NCBI RefSeq assembly: GCF_006539865.1
Contig: NZ_BJNV01000051.1
Coordinates: 1-38,189 of the forward strand
Length of the DNA: 38,189 bases
Source: Zoogloea ramigera
Lineage (GTDB): Bacteria; Pseudomonadota; Gammaproteobacteria; Burkholderiales; Rhodocyclaceae
Reading direction: 5' to 3'
The translations under genes and the position numbers were made by a program. Under the pieces are notes generated by a model. The model did no database searches, had not been told where the DNA came from, and worked only from the letters and a program-made list of their open reading frames with translations. Position 1 is the first letter of the stretch. Every line of letters starts with the position of its first letter. Positions 27,286 to 35,953 of the stretch are shown in pieces.

Positions 27286-27732
27286 ATGAAAGCCCGCCAC
27301 CGCCTCGTCGCCCTGCCCCTCGCCGCCGCGCTGCTGTCAGCCTGCAGCCCCTTCACCCGCATCGAGGGCGACGCCAATACGGCGGGCAAGCTCGACGGCC
27401 GCTGGGCCGTGCGCTACGTGGCCGGCAAGGAGATCCCCAAGCCGCACCCGGAGCTCCGCTTCGACAGCGCCGCCGGCACCCTCAGCGGCTCGGACGGCTG
27501 CAACCGCATCAGCGGCCGCTTCAGCTTTGAAGACGGCCGCCTGAAGGCCCGGGTGGCATCCACCCGGATGGCCTGCCTCAACGAGACGGCGGCCAGCACC
27601 AGCGCGGCGATCCACACCCTGCTCGGGCAGGGCGCCGAGGTGGTGGAGGTGGCCGTGGGCGCCGGCCGCGTGCTGCTGCTCAAGAACGCCGAAGCCGAGA
27701 TCCGGCTGGTGCCGGCCGAGCACGACCAGTAA
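27286..27732 (+). CDS. META-domain lipoprotein (HslJ-like)
   Basis: The 148-residue protein carries a lipoprotein signal peptide (LPLAAALLSAC, lipidated C20). A META domain follows, with the family words LDGRWAV, LSGSDGCNRISGRF and STRMACLNE, similar to HslJ-type proteins associated with heat shock and novobiocin resistance. Two mature-domain cysteines (in DGCN and MACL) are typical. It is expected in the periplasm, attached to a membrane. AAAGGAAG lies before the ATG, and CGATAAT at 27238-27244 could be the -10 region. It converges with the 2-hydroxyacid dehydrogenase gene across 106 bases that show no other feature. Confidence 0.9.
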   Translation: MKARHRLVALPLAAALLSACSPFTRIEGDANTAGKLDGRWAVRYVAGKEIPKPHPELRFDSAAGTLSGSDGCNRISGRFSFEDGRLKARVASTRMACLNETAASTSAAIHTLLGQGAEVVEVAVGAGRVLLLKNAEAEIRLVPAEHDQ

Positions 27733-27838
27733 GCGCTTGCCCGCGAATGGGTGGCCAACGCCTGGCGCGCGCTTGCGGTGCGGGCGGCACCGGGCGCTTC
27801 GGCCCCGGGCCGGGTCATCCGCGGACACGCGCCGCGGC

Positions 27839-28792
27839 TCAGGCCACCCGGTTGCGCGGCTCGCCGGCAGCGAAGGCCTCGATGTTGCCGATGAGCTGGT
27901 CGGCCAGGGCCTGCATGGCCTCGCCGCTCGACCACGCCACGTGGGGCGTGAGGATGAAGTTGCCGGCCGCCAGCAGGTCGGCGGCCAGCAGCGGGTTGTC
28001 GCGGGGCGGCTCTTCGGAGAGCACATCGAAGCCGGCGCCGCTGATGCGCCCACTGCGCAGGGCGTCGGCGAGGGCGTGTTCATCCACCAACCCGCCGCGG
28101 GCGGTGTTGATGAGCAGCGCGCCGGGCTTCATCGCGGCGAGCTCACGGGCGCCGATGAGGTGGCGGGTGTGCTCGGTGAGCGGGCAGTGGAGGCTGATCA
28201 CGTCGGCCTCGCCAATCAGCTGCTCGAAGGGCAGGTAGCCCTCGCGCACCGCGGCGGCGCCCTTGTGCTCGCCGCGCAGCACCGTCATGCCGAAGGCCTC
28301 GGCGATGCGTGCGACGCCCTGGCCGAGGGTGCCGCTGCCAAGAATGCCCAGCTTGCGGCCGGCGAGGTCGCGGATCGGATAGTCGAAATAGCAGAACTGC
28401 TCGCTCGTCTGCCAGCGCCCGGCGGCCACCGAGCGGTGGTAGGGCCCGATCTGCCGGATGAGCGCCAGCAGCAGCGCAAACACATGCTCGGGCACCGTGT
28501 CGCGGGCGTAGCCGCGCACGTTGGAGACCACGATGCCGCGCGCCCGGCAGGCGTCGAGGTCGATATTGTTGTAGCCGGTGGCGGCCACCGCGACCATCTG
28601 CAGCGCCGGCAGCGCGGCGATGAGGTCGGCCGTCAGGCGGCGCTTGTTGACGATGGCGATGGTGGCATCGACGAGGCGGTCGGCCACGTCACCCTGGGCC
28701 GTCGCCTCGAAATCGACCCATTCGTGGGCGAAGGCCGGGCGGCGAAAGCGGGCGCGGACGGCGCCGGCCTCGATGTTGACGATGCGGTGCAT
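27839..28792 (-). CDS. D-2-hydroxyacid dehydrogenase
   Basis: The 317-residue cytoplasmic enzyme reduces 2-keto acids to D-2-hydroxy acids with NAD(P)H (glycerate/hydroxypyruvate reductase type). The catalytic triad is present: R232 in NTARGG, E261 in SEEPP and H284 in TPHVAW. The Rossmann motif GSGTLGQG (152-159) is intact, and the substrate loop VAATGYNNID (68-77) matches this family. R173 follows the second strand (MTVLRGEHK) where an acidic residue would favour NAD, so NADPH use is possible. It lies 42 bases after cobO on the same strand, so it may be read through from the B12 operon, although no B12 role for this family is known. Confidence 0.92.
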   Translation of the reverse strand: MHRIVNIEAGAVRARFRRPAFAHEWVDFEATAQGDVADRLVDATIAIVNKRRLTADLIAALPALQMVAVAATGYNNIDLDACRARGIVVSNVRGYARDTVPEHVFALLLALIRQIGPYHRSVAAGRWQTSEQFCYFDYPIRDLAGRKLGILGSGTLGQGVARIAEAFGMTVLRGEHKGAAAVREGYLPFEQLIGEADVISLHCPLTEHTRHLIGARELAAMKPGALLINTARGGLVDEHALADALRSGRISGAGFDVLSEEPPRDNPLLAADLLAAGNFILTPHVAWSSGEAMQALADQLIGNIEAFAAGEPRNRVA

Positions 28793-28834
28793 GGCGGCCT
28801 CGGCAAAAGCGCCAAGCTTACCGCGTCCGCCGGA

Positions 28835-29443
28835 CTAGAACTCCAGGCCGGCCTGGGCGGCGATGCCGGCCTTGAAGGCGTGCTTGACGACGCCCATGTC
28901 GGTAACCGTGTCGGCCGCCTCGATGAGCGCCTCCGGCGCGCCGCGGCCGGTGACGATGACGTGCTGCAGGGCCGGGCGGGCCTGCAGGTCGGCGATGACC
29001 TCGGCCACCTCGAGGTAGCCGTACTTGAGCACGATGTTGAGCTCGTCGAACACCACCAGGCCGATCGCCGGGTCGGCCAGGAAGCGCCTGGCCTGCTCCC
29101 AGCCGGCGCGGGCGCTGGCGATGTCGGCGCTGCGGTCCTGGGTGTCCCAGGTGAAGCCGTCGCCCATCACGTGCCATTCGACCTCCGGCTGGCGCCGGAA
29201 GAAGGCCTCCTCGCCGGTGTCGGAGCGGCCCTTCACGAACTGCACGACGCCTACCTTCATGCCGTGGCCGATGGCCCGGGCGAGCACGCCGAAGGCGGCG
29301 CTGGACTTGCCCTTGCCGTTGCCGGTGTTCACCAGCAGCACGCCACGGGTGTCGGTGGCAGCGGCGATGGCGGCGTCGACGACGGCCTTTTTACGTTCCA
29401 TGCGGGCCTTGTGGCGGGTGTCGCGGTCGGAGGTGTCGGTCAT
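28835..29443 (-). CDS. cobO: Corrinoid adenosyltransferase (CobA/CobO/BtuR type)
   Basis: The 202-residue cytoplasmic enzyme transfers adenosyl from ATP to Co(I) corrinoids, making the coenzyme form during salvage and synthesis. The P-loop is NTGNGKGKSS (39-48), unusual in shape but standard for this family. Further hallmarks are VQFVKGRSDTGEE, FDELNIVLKYGYL and VTGRGAP. The N-terminal basic helix (HKARMERKKAVVD) is also typical. It follows btuD by 42 bases in the btuBCD-cobO order, linking uptake directly to adenosylation. The ATG at 29443 has AGAGAG upstream. Confidence 0.96.
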   Translation of the reverse strand: MTDTSDRDTRHKARMERKKAVVDAAIAAATDTRGVLLVNTGNGKGKSSAAFGVLARAIGHGMKVGVVQFVKGRSDTGEEAFFRRQPEVEWHVMGDGFTWDTQDRSADIASARAGWEQARRFLADPAIGLVVFDELNIVLKYGYLEVAEVIADLQARPALQHVIVTGRGAPEALIEAADTVTDMGVVKHAFKAGIAAQAGLEF

Positions 29444-29485
29444 GGGGTTCTCTCTTTTATCGTTGGAGTTTTGGGTGCCGGGCTT

Positions 29486-30268
29486 TCAGGCGGGCACGAA
29501 CAGCGTCGTGTCGCCATCCTGCACCGCCCGCAGCGGGTGGCCGAAGGCGGCGGACAGGCGCGGCGCGGTGAGGATCTCGGCGGCCCGCCCGAAGGCGTGG
29601 CCGCCCTCGCCGTCGAGCAGCAGCACGTGGCTGGCGTAGCGGGCGGCGAGGTTGATGTCGTGGAGCACCATCGTCACCCCGGCGCCACCGGCGGCGAGCA
29701 TCGCGAAGTGGTCCAGCACCTGGATCTGGTGGTGCAGGTCGAGGTGGGCGAGGGGCTCGTCGAGCAGATACAGCCGCGGCTGCTGCACCAGCAGCGCGGC
29801 GATGGCGAGGCGCTGACGCTCGCCGCCGGAGAGGGTGGGTACCTGGCGCTCGGCAAAGCCGGCGAGGCCCATCTGCTCGAGCGCGACCATCGCGATGGCT
29901 TCGTCCTCGGGGCCTTCCCAGTCCCAGCGGCCGAGGTAGGGGTGGCGGCCGACCAGGGCCGTTTCGAGCACCGTGGCGCTGAAGAAATCGGGCTGGCTCT
30001 GGGCCAGCAGGCCGCGCAGGCAGGCCTCATGGCCGCGGGGCCAGGCGGCGTAGGGCTGGCCCGACAGCAGCACGCTGCCGCCGGCCGGCGCGCGCAGCCC
30101 GGCCAGGGTATGCAGCAGGGTGCTCTTGCCGGCGCCGTTGCGGCCGAGGATCACCAGCGTGTCGGCGGGCTGCAGCGTGAAGTCGAGGCCGCGGCAGACG
30201 TCCCGCGCGCCGACGCTGACATGTAGCGCGTCGGTGCCGAGCACCGGCGGGCGGGCGTCCATCTTCAT
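29486..30268 (-). CDS. btuD: Cobalamin ABC transporter ATP-binding protein
   Basis: The 260-residue ABC ATPase of the iron-siderophore/B12 group sits on the inner face of the membrane and drives BtuC. Walker A GRNGAGKST (42-50), the Q-loop around LLAQSQP (87-93), signature LSGGERQ (146-152), Walker B LYLLDEP (166-172) and the switch histidine H203 (VLHD) are all present. The start ATG at 30268 overlaps the btuC stop by four bases (ATGA), which favours it over longer frames. Assignment to B12 rather than siderophore transport rests on the riboswitch-btuB and cobO context. Confidence 0.93.
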   Translation of the reverse strand: MKMDARPPVLGTDALHVSVGARDVCRGLDFTLQPADTLVILGRNGAGKSTLLHTLAGLRAPAGGSVLLSGQPYAAWPRGHEACLRGLLAQSQPDFFSATVLETALVGRHPYLGRWDWEGPEDEAIAMVALEQMGLAGFAERQVPTLSGGERQRLAIAALLVQQPRLYLLDEPLAHLDLHHQIQVLDHFAMLAAGGAGVTMVLHDINLAARYASHVLLLDGEGGHAFGRAAEILTAPRLSAAFGHPLRAVQDGDTTLFVPA

Positions 30269-31356
30269 CGCGGATGCCTCGCCAGCAGAAACAGGAACAC
30301 CGGCACGCCGATCAGCGCGGTGAGCACGCCCACCGGCAGCTGGATCGGCGCGACGACGGTGCGGGCGGCGGTGTCGGCCACGGTGAGCAGCACGCCGCCG
30401 GCCAGGGTGGCGGCGGGCAGCAGCAGGCGCTGGTCGTTGCCGATGGCGAGGCGCACCAGGTGCGGCACGATCAGCCCCACAAAACCCACCGAACCAATGG
30501 TGGTGACGGCCACCGCGGTGAGCAACGAGCCGAGCCCATACACCAGCCCGCGCAGGCGCCCGACCCGCACGCCGAGGGCCCGGGCGGTGACCTCTCCGCG
30601 GGTGAGCAGGTTGAGCTCCCGCGCGAAGGGCAGCACCGCGACGAGGCCGAGCACCAGCAGCACCAGCGCCGGCCACGGCCGGGTGGCGCTGCTGGCGTCG
30701 CCCATCAGCCAGAACAGCATGCCCTTGACGCGGCCTTCGGGGGCCAGGCTGAGCATCAGCGCCACCGCCGCGCCGCAGCCGGCGGCGACGATGACGCCGG
30801 TGAGGAGCAGGCGGGTCTGGGTCCACGAGCCGTCGCCGTGGGCGAGGCCGAACACCAGCAGGGTCGCGCCCAGCGCGCCGATGGCCGCCGAGGCGTCGAT
30901 CCAGCCGCCGCCGAGGCCGGCCAGGATGGCCCCCAGCGCGCCGACCGCCGCGCCGCCGGAGATGCCCAGCACGTAGGGGTCGGCCAGGGGGTTGCGCAGC
31001 AGGACCTGCATCAACGCGCCGGCCAGGGCCAGCAGGCCGCCGCAGGCGAAGGCCGCCACCGCCCGCGGCAGGCGCAGGGTGCGCACGATGTCGGCCTCCA
31101 TGCTGCCGCCAGCGCCGGTGAGGGCTGCCAGCATGGCGTCACTTGAAACCGGCAGCGCGCCCGCCATCAGGGCCCAGGCGAAGGCGGCCAGGGCCGCGGC
31201 GACGAGGCCGGCGATGACCAGCCAGGCCCGGCGATAGCCGCGCCGGCGGACGGCCCCCGCTACCGCAACGGCGGCCGCGCGCCCGGCATCGGGCAGCGCA
31301 TCGCCCTGCACCGAAGCCCCGCGCCGGGCGTGATCCGGCCCCAGGGCCGCGCTCAT
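30265..31356 (-). CDS. btuC: Cobalamin ABC transporter permease
   Basis: A 363-residue FecCD/BtuC-type permease with about ten transmembrane helices. Family words are LRLPRAVAAFACGGLLALAG, RNPLADPYVLGISGGAA (substrate gate region), FWLMGD, VGFVGLIVPHLVR (coupling-helix region), and the C-terminal GVLTALIGVPVFLFLLARH. It forms a dimer with two BtuD subunits. The ATG at 31356 has GAGGTG upstream; a GTG at 31365 is an alternative. The hydrophilic first 40 residues are longer than usual. It lies 61 bases after btuB. No btuF-like binding protein gene is present in the window. Confidence 0.93.
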   Translation of the reverse strand: MSAALGPDHARRGASVQGDALPDAGRAAAVAVAGAVRRRGYRRAWLVIAGLVAAALAAFAWALMAGALPVSSDAMLAALTGAGGSMEADIVRTLRLPRAVAAFACGGLLALAGALMQVLLRNPLADPYVLGISGGAAVGALGAILAGLGGGWIDASAAIGALGATLLVFGLAHGDGSWTQTRLLLTGVIVAAGCGAAVALMLSLAPEGRVKGMLFWLMGDASSATRPWPALVLLVLGLVAVLPFARELNLLTRGEVTARALGVRVGRLRGLVYGLGSLLTAVAVTTIGSVGFVGLIVPHLVRLAIGNDQRLLLPAATLAGGVLLTVADTAARTVVAPIQLPVGVLTALIGVPVFLFLLARHPR

Positions 31357-31417
31357 GGCCGGCACCTCGACAGCGGATCGGGCTTGCCCAGCTCGGTCAA
31401 TGCGTGCTCCTTAGGGG

Positions 31418-33319
31418 TTAGCGCGACAGATAGCGTACGCCGACGAAGACGTTGGCGCCCAGCGTGTTGTAGCCGTTGGCCAGCGTGTAGTCCTTGTCGA
31501 ACAGGTTGTTGGCGCGGGCCTCGAGCTGCCAGTTGCGGTCGAGCTTGTAGTGGGCGAACAGGTTCACCAGCCCGTAGCCGCCGAGCCGGCGGGTGTTGGC
31601 GGCGTCGTCGAAGCGCTTGCCGCTGCCGAACACCTCGCTGCCCACAGTGAGGGCGCCGAAGCTGCGCGTCACGCCGAGACGGGCGGTTTCGCGGGCGCGG
31701 CGGGCGAGCAGCTTGTCGGTGGCCTCGTTGCGCGGGTCGACCAGGTCGAGGCTGGCGGTGACTTCCCAGGCGCCGAGCAGCGCGCCGTAGGCGAACTCCC
31801 AGCCCTTGATGCGGGCTTCGGAAGTCTGGGTGGGCACGTAGGCCCAGGTGGGCGCCGACGCGCCCCACTGGATCAGGTTGTCGATCTTGTTGTCGAAATA
31901 CACCACCGCGGCGCGGGTGCCGGCGGCGTCGTAGCGCAGCGCGAGCTCGCGGTTGCGGCCTTCCTCGGGCTTCAGGTTCGGGTCGCCGTGGTTGCCGCCA
32001 CTATCGACGTAGTACAGATCGTTGAGGGTGGGCGCCTTGAAAGAGGTGCCGAGGGAGGCATTGGTGCGCAGCTGCGGGGTGATGCGGTAGCCGTAGCCGA
32101 GCACGTGGGTCAGCTTGTCGCCGAACTGGGAGTTGCTGTCGTGGCGCAGGTTGGCCTGCAGCAGGTGATTGCCGAGGGCACCGTTCCAGCCGGCCATGAA
32201 GGACGAGATGTCCCGCGACTTGACGGTGTAGGTGGTGGAGCTGTCGGCGTTCTGCTCGACGTGCTCGTAGGCGAGCATCAGGCTGCCGACGGCGAGCTTG
32301 ATGTCGTTCTGCCACAGCAGCTGCTCCTGCTTGGAGTTGTAGCGGCTGGTGCCGCGGAAGCCGGTGGATTCGTCCTTGGACTGGGCCAGGCGCAGGGTGC
32401 TCTGCCAGTTGTCGGCGAGGCGGTTGCGGCTCTCGAGGGCGATCACCTCGGTGGCCGCGTCGTTGCCCACGTCGGCACCGCCGCGGGCGTTGTAGCCACC
32501 GCCGTCGTACCAGTTGCGGGAGTCGATGCGGATCAGGTTGAGGCCGAGCTCGTGGCCGGGGGCCAGCGTGTAGCCCAGGCGCGCGGCCAGAGTGCGGGAG
32601 CGGAAGCCGTCCCGGTCGGCATCGAGGGCCGGGTTGTAGTTGTGGCGGACGGTCTGCGCCGGGTAGGGGCCCTTGCGCGCCGAGACGCCGCTGGTTTCGT
32701 ATTCGGCCGCGCGCAGCGCGTACGACCACGGGCCGGTGGAACCCGAGACACCGGCGCCGAGCTGGGTGGTGCCCAGGGTGCCGACACCGCCGAAGGCCTC
32801 GACGAGGGCCGGGCCTTCGCCCTTCTTGGTGAAGATCTGGATCACGCCACCCACCGCGTCGGCGCCGTACATGGCCGAAGCCGGGCCGCGCAGGATCTCG
32901 ATACGCTCGATCTGCGACAGGGGGATGCTCTCGAGCGAGGGCTGGCCGCTGGTCACCGAGCCGACGCGCACGCCGTCGATCAGCAGGATCGTGTGGTTGG
33001 CGTTGGCGCCGCGCAGGTAGAGGGAGGAGGTCTTGCCCGGCCCGCCGTTGGCGGCCACCTGCACGCCCGGCTGGCGGGCCAGCAGGTCGAGCACGGTGCC
33101 GGGGCCGGCGCGCTCGATCTCCTCGCGGTCGATCTGGTCGACGCTGGCCAGCAGCTCGTCGGCGCGCTGGGGCTGGCGGGTCGCGGTGATCACGACGGTG
33201 GGCTGCTCGGTGGGCGCAGCAGCAAGAATGATGGGGGCAGAGGCGCTGCCGGCAGCGAAAGCGACAGCAGGAAATGCGGCGGCAACCGCGAGCGCGGCGG
33301 CAGAATGGCGGATGGTCAT
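31418..33319 (-). CDS. btuB: TonB-dependent vitamin B12 receptor
   Basis: The 633-residue outer-membrane receptor imports cobalamin with TonB energy. A signal peptide (about 1-22, ending AVAFA) is followed by the TonB box TVVITATR (41-48). A plug domain comes next (IERAGPGTVLDLLARQPGVQV, LYLRGANANHTILLIDGVRVGS, IERIEILRGPASAMYGADAVGGVIQI), then a 22-strand barrel with the TonB-receptor motif NLKPEEGRNRELALRY and final strand ANVFVGVRYLSR. The specific VRVGS and SAMYG words match BtuB proteins. The ATG at 33319 has GGGAG nine bases upstream. A cobalamin riboswitch precedes it, which fixes the substrate with good confidence. The last residue is Arg, not the usual aromatic. Confidence 0.95.
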   Translation of the reverse strand: MTIRHSAAALAVAAAFPAVAFAAGSASAPIILAAAPTEQPTVVITATRQPQRADELLASVDQIDREEIERAGPGTVLDLLARQPGVQVAANGGPGKTSSLYLRGANANHTILLIDGVRVGSVTSGQPSLESIPLSQIERIEILRGPASAMYGADAVGGVIQIFTKKGEGPALVEAFGGVGTLGTTQLGAGVSGSTGPWSYALRAAEYETSGVSARKGPYPAQTVRHNYNPALDADRDGFRSRTLAARLGYTLAPGHELGLNLIRIDSRNWYDGGGYNARGGADVGNDAATEVIALESRNRLADNWQSTLRLAQSKDESTGFRGTSRYNSKQEQLLWQNDIKLAVGSLMLAYEHVEQNADSSTTYTVKSRDISSFMAGWNGALGNHLLQANLRHDSNSQFGDKLTHVLGYGYRITPQLRTNASLGTSFKAPTLNDLYYVDSGGNHGDPNLKPEEGRNRELALRYDAAGTRAAVVYFDNKIDNLIQWGASAPTWAYVPTQTSEARIKGWEFAYGALLGAWEVTASLDLVDPRNEATDKLLARRARETARLGVTRSFGALTVGSEVFGSGKRFDDAANTRRLGGYGLVNLFAHYKLDRNWQLEARANNLFDKDYTLANGYNTLGANVFVGVRYLSR

Positions 33320-33507
33320 TGTTATGGTCTCCCTGACCCGGTGGCGTCCCCGCCAAACCGGGCTGATGGCTTGGGAAAGCGCTGGGGAGATGGGAGACCC
33401 AGGCCGAGTTCGACCACGCGTCGCCACCACCCCGTGGCACTTCCGCTTCATGTGATCAAGGCCGGTATCCGGGCTTGCAGGTCGAGGCGGGCCTGTCGGA
33501 CGACAAA

Positions 33508-33682
33508 GGCGGACCTCTCGCAACGCGTCGCCTTCCCAGGCTCAAGGCCCAGTGGCATGAATGACGCGCCGAACACCTGCTTACCGTTGCGGGGGCAGCA
33601 CAGGCATGACGGCTTCGATGGGAAGCACGCGCACCTGTTTCCCGTTTAACTCCGGGGCCGATCGGCCCGTGGAGCACCTGGA
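33508..33682 (-). promoter_or_regulatory. Cobalamin riboswitch in the btuB leader
   Basis: Read on the minus strand, the leader contains in order CAGGTGCTCC, GGAGTTAAACGGGAA with ACAGGTGC, the conserved core CTGCCCCCGCAACGGTAAGC, the B12-box element GCCACTGGGCC and TGGGAAGGCG. This matches the classic cobalamin riboswitch (adenosylcobalamin aptamer). The remaining leader to the btuB ATG is about 190 bases, long enough for an expression platform; no clear terminator hairpin with a T-run was found, so control may act on translation. The rest of 33320-33765 shows no gene. Confidence 0.95.
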
Positions 33683-33765
33683 ACACGAGCCCGGGCAGAT
33701 GCAACGCCCGGACAGCCCTTGATGATAGCATCGAAAGCCCTGGCCAGCCCCACTTCCCACCCACC

Positions 33766-34311
33766 ATGCCCACTCACCTGATCCTCGGCGGCGCCCGTTC
33801 GGGCAAGAGCCGCCACGCCGAACAACTCGCCGCCGCCAGCGGGCTGGCGGTGCATGTGATCGTCACCGCCGAAGCCCTCGACGACGAGATGGCCGCCCGC
33901 ATCGCCCGCCACCAGGCCGACCGGCCCGCCGGCTGGGCGGTGCACGAAGCGCCCCGCAACCTCGCCACCACGCTGGCGGCCGTCGCCGCGCCCGACCGCT
34001 GCGTGGTGGTCGACTGCCTGACCCTGTGGCTCGCCAACCTGCTGGACGGCGCCGAGACGCTCGCCCCCGGCGCCGACGCGGGTGCGCTGCCGGCCTTCGC
34101 CCGCGAGCGCGCCGCGCTGCTCGCGCTCATCCCGCAGCTGCCTGGCCCGGTGATCTTCGTCGCCAACGAGGTCGGCCTCGGCCTGGTGCCCGAATCGCCG
34201 CTGGGCCGCCTGTTCCGCGACGAAGCGGGCCGCGTGAACCAAGCCGTCGCGGCGCTGTGCGGGCGCGTGAGCTTCGTGGCGGCCGGCCTGCCCCTTCAGT
34301 TGAAGGGCTGA
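33766..34311 (+). CDS. cobU: Adenosylcobinamide kinase / adenosylcobinamide-phosphate guanylyltransferase
   Basis: The 181-residue bifunctional enzyme phosphorylates adenosylcobinamide and then activates it as the GDP derivative for lower-ligand attachment. The P-loop GGARSGKS (8-15) opens the protein as in all CobU/CobP. H49 in RIARHQADRP is the likely guanylylated histidine. DCLTLWLANLL and VANEVGLGLVPESPLGRLFRDEAGRVNQ are strong family words. It is cytoplasmic and full length. It is divergent from the btuB riboswitch, sharing an 84-base gap, and has no riboswitch of its own in view. The next plus-strand gene is gdhA rather than another cob gene. Confidence 0.96.
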   Translation: MPTHLILGGARSGKSRHAEQLAAASGLAVHVIVTAEALDDEMAARIARHQADRPAGWAVHEAPRNLATTLAAVAAPDRCVVVDCLTLWLANLLDGAETLAPGADAGALPAFARERAALLALIPQLPGPVIFVANEVGLGLVPESPLGRLFRDEAGRVNQAVAALCGRVSFVAAGLPLQLKG

Positions 34312-34383
34312 AGCGGCGCAAACGCCCCAAAACGGTGCATTTTCTCGTCTTTCTATTGATTTCGATCAGCTATCGGCGCCAAC

Positions 34384-34400
34384 CGAACCAAATTGGTGCA
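34384..34400 (+). promoter_or_regulatory. Candidate NtrC-type site upstream of gdhA
   Basis: CGAACCA-AAT-TGGTGCA has the dyad spacing of NtrC sites (TGCACCA-N3-TGGTGCA), with the right half perfect and the left half matching five of seven. Two more GGTGCA half-sites lie at about 34335 and 34426, all within 125 bases of the gdhA start. Nitrogen control of gdhA would make sense, but no sigma-54 promoter was recognised. Confidence 0.35.
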
Positions 34401-34458
34401 CACCTTGATAGATAATCCCGGTTTTGGTGCATCCAGTTTCCAATCCGGAGTGAAATCG

Positions 34459-35802
34459 ATGAAATACGCGTCGGCAAAACAGTTTCTGCAGTACGTCTCG
34501 GACCGCAACCCAGGCCAGCCCGAGTTCCTCCAGGCGGTCACCGAGGTCGTGGAGAGCCTGTGGCCGTTTATCGAGCAGAACCCCCGCTACGTCGAACATG
34601 GCCTGCTGGATCGCCTGGTCGAGCCCGAGCGCGTGCTGATGTTCCGCGTGTCGTGGATGGACGACCGCGGCCAGGTGCAGGTCAACCGCGGCTACCGCAT
34701 CCAGCACAGCATGGCCATCGGCCCCTACAAGGGCGGCATCCGCTTCCACCCGTCGGTGACCCTGTCGGTGCTGAAGTTCCTGGCCTTCGAGCAGACCTTC
34801 AAGAACGCCCTCACCACGCTGCCCATGGGCGGCGGCAAGGGCGGCTCCGACTTCGACCCCAAGGGCAAGAGCCCGGCCGAGGTCATGCGCTTCTGCCAGG
34901 CCTTCGTCAGCGAACTGTTCCGCCATGTGGGCTCCGACACCGACGTGCCGGCCGGTGACATCGGCGTGGGCGGCCGGGAGGTCGGCTACATGGCCGGCAT
35001 GTACAAGAAACTCAGCAACCGCGCCGACTGCGTGTTCACCGGCAAGGGCCTGAGCTTCGGCGGCTCGCTGATCCGCCCCGAGGCCACCGGCTACGGCACG
35101 GTGTATTTCGCCGACGAGATGCTCAAGACCCGCGGCCTGTCCTTCCAGGGTCTCCGCGTGAGCGTGTCGGGCTCGGGCAACGTGGCCCAGTACGCGGTCG
35201 AGAAGGCCATGGCGCTGGGCGCCAAGGTGCTCACCGTGTCCGACTCCAGCGGCACCGTGATCGACGAAGAAGGCTTCACCCCCGAAAAGCTGGCCATCCT
35301 GATGGACGTCAAGAACCACCATTACGGCCGCGTCAGCGACTACGCCGCGCGCACCGGCGCCCGCTTCGAAGCCGGCAAGCGGCCGTGGGGCGTGAAGGTG
35401 GACGTGGCCCTGCCCTGCGCCACCCAGAACGAACTCGACGCCGACGACGCCGCCACCCTGATCAAGAACGGCGTGCGCTGCGTGGCCGAGGGCGCCAACA
35501 TGCCCTCCACCATCGAGGCCGCCAAGGCGTTTGAAGCGGCCGGCGTGCTGTACGCGCCCGGCAAGGCCAGCAACGCCGGCGGCGTGGCCACCTCGGGCCT
35601 CGAGATGAGCCAGAACGCCATGCGCATGGCGTGGCCGCGTGAGGAGGTCGACGCCCGCCTGCTGGAGATCATGAAGGGCATCCACGCCGCCTGCGTGCAG
35701 TACGGCAAGCGCCCCGACGGCAGCGTCAGCTATGTGGATGGCGCCAACATCGCCGGCTTCGTGAAGGTGGCCGACGCCATGCTGGCCCAGGGCGTGGTGT
35801 AA
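34459..35802 (+). CDS. gdhA: NADP-specific glutamate dehydrogenase
   Basis: The 447-residue cytoplasmic enzyme makes glutamate from 2-oxoglutarate and ammonia with NADPH. It has the length of the E. coli hexameric enzyme. The catalytic-lysine region is GPYKGGIRFHPSV and LPMGGGKGGSDFDPKGKS, with the active-site aspartate in DVPAGDIGVGGREVGYM. The Rossmann part is RVSVSGSGNVAQYAVEKA followed by S in VSDSSG, favouring NADP. EGANMPST and GGVATSGLEMSQNA are further hallmarks. The ATG at 34459 has GGAG eight bases upstream; a GTG further up is less likely. It has its own upstream region and strong terminator, so it is independent although it lies inside the cob genes. Confidence 0.97.
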   Translation: MKYASAKQFLQYVSDRNPGQPEFLQAVTEVVESLWPFIEQNPRYVEHGLLDRLVEPERVLMFRVSWMDDRGQVQVNRGYRIQHSMAIGPYKGGIRFHPSVTLSVLKFLAFEQTFKNALTTLPMGGGKGGSDFDPKGKSPAEVMRFCQAFVSELFRHVGSDTDVPAGDIGVGGREVGYMAGMYKKLSNRADCVFTGKGLSFGGSLIRPEATGYGTVYFADEMLKTRGLSFQGLRVSVSGSGNVAQYAVEKAMALGAKVLTVSDSSGTVIDEEGFTPEKLAILMDVKNHHYGRVSDYAARTGARFEAGKRPWGVKVDVALPCATQNELDADDAATLIKNGVRCVAEGANMPSTIEAAKAFEAAGVLYAPGKASNAGGVATSGLEMSQNAMRMAWPREEVDARLLEIMKGIHAACVQYGKRPDGSVSYVDGANIAGFVKVADAMLAQGVV

Positions 35803-35825
35803 GCCCGCCAGCCCCGTCGCCAGCA

Positions 35826-35861
35826 CGCCTGCCGGGAAGCAATCCCGGCAGGCGTTTTTTT
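35826..35861 (+). terminator. Rho-independent terminator of gdhA
   Basis: CGCCTGCCGGGA-AGCAA-TCCCGGCAGGCG is a perfect 12-bp stem with a 5-base loop followed by seven T. It lies 23 bases after the gdhA stop. Confidence 0.97.
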
Positions 35862-35953
35862 ATGGATGACGCGCGGGGCGACGCACCGGGTTTCACGTTT
35901 GCCGCCTCCGCGCGCTACCATCCCCGCCTTCGCTCGTCCGACACCGCCCCGCC

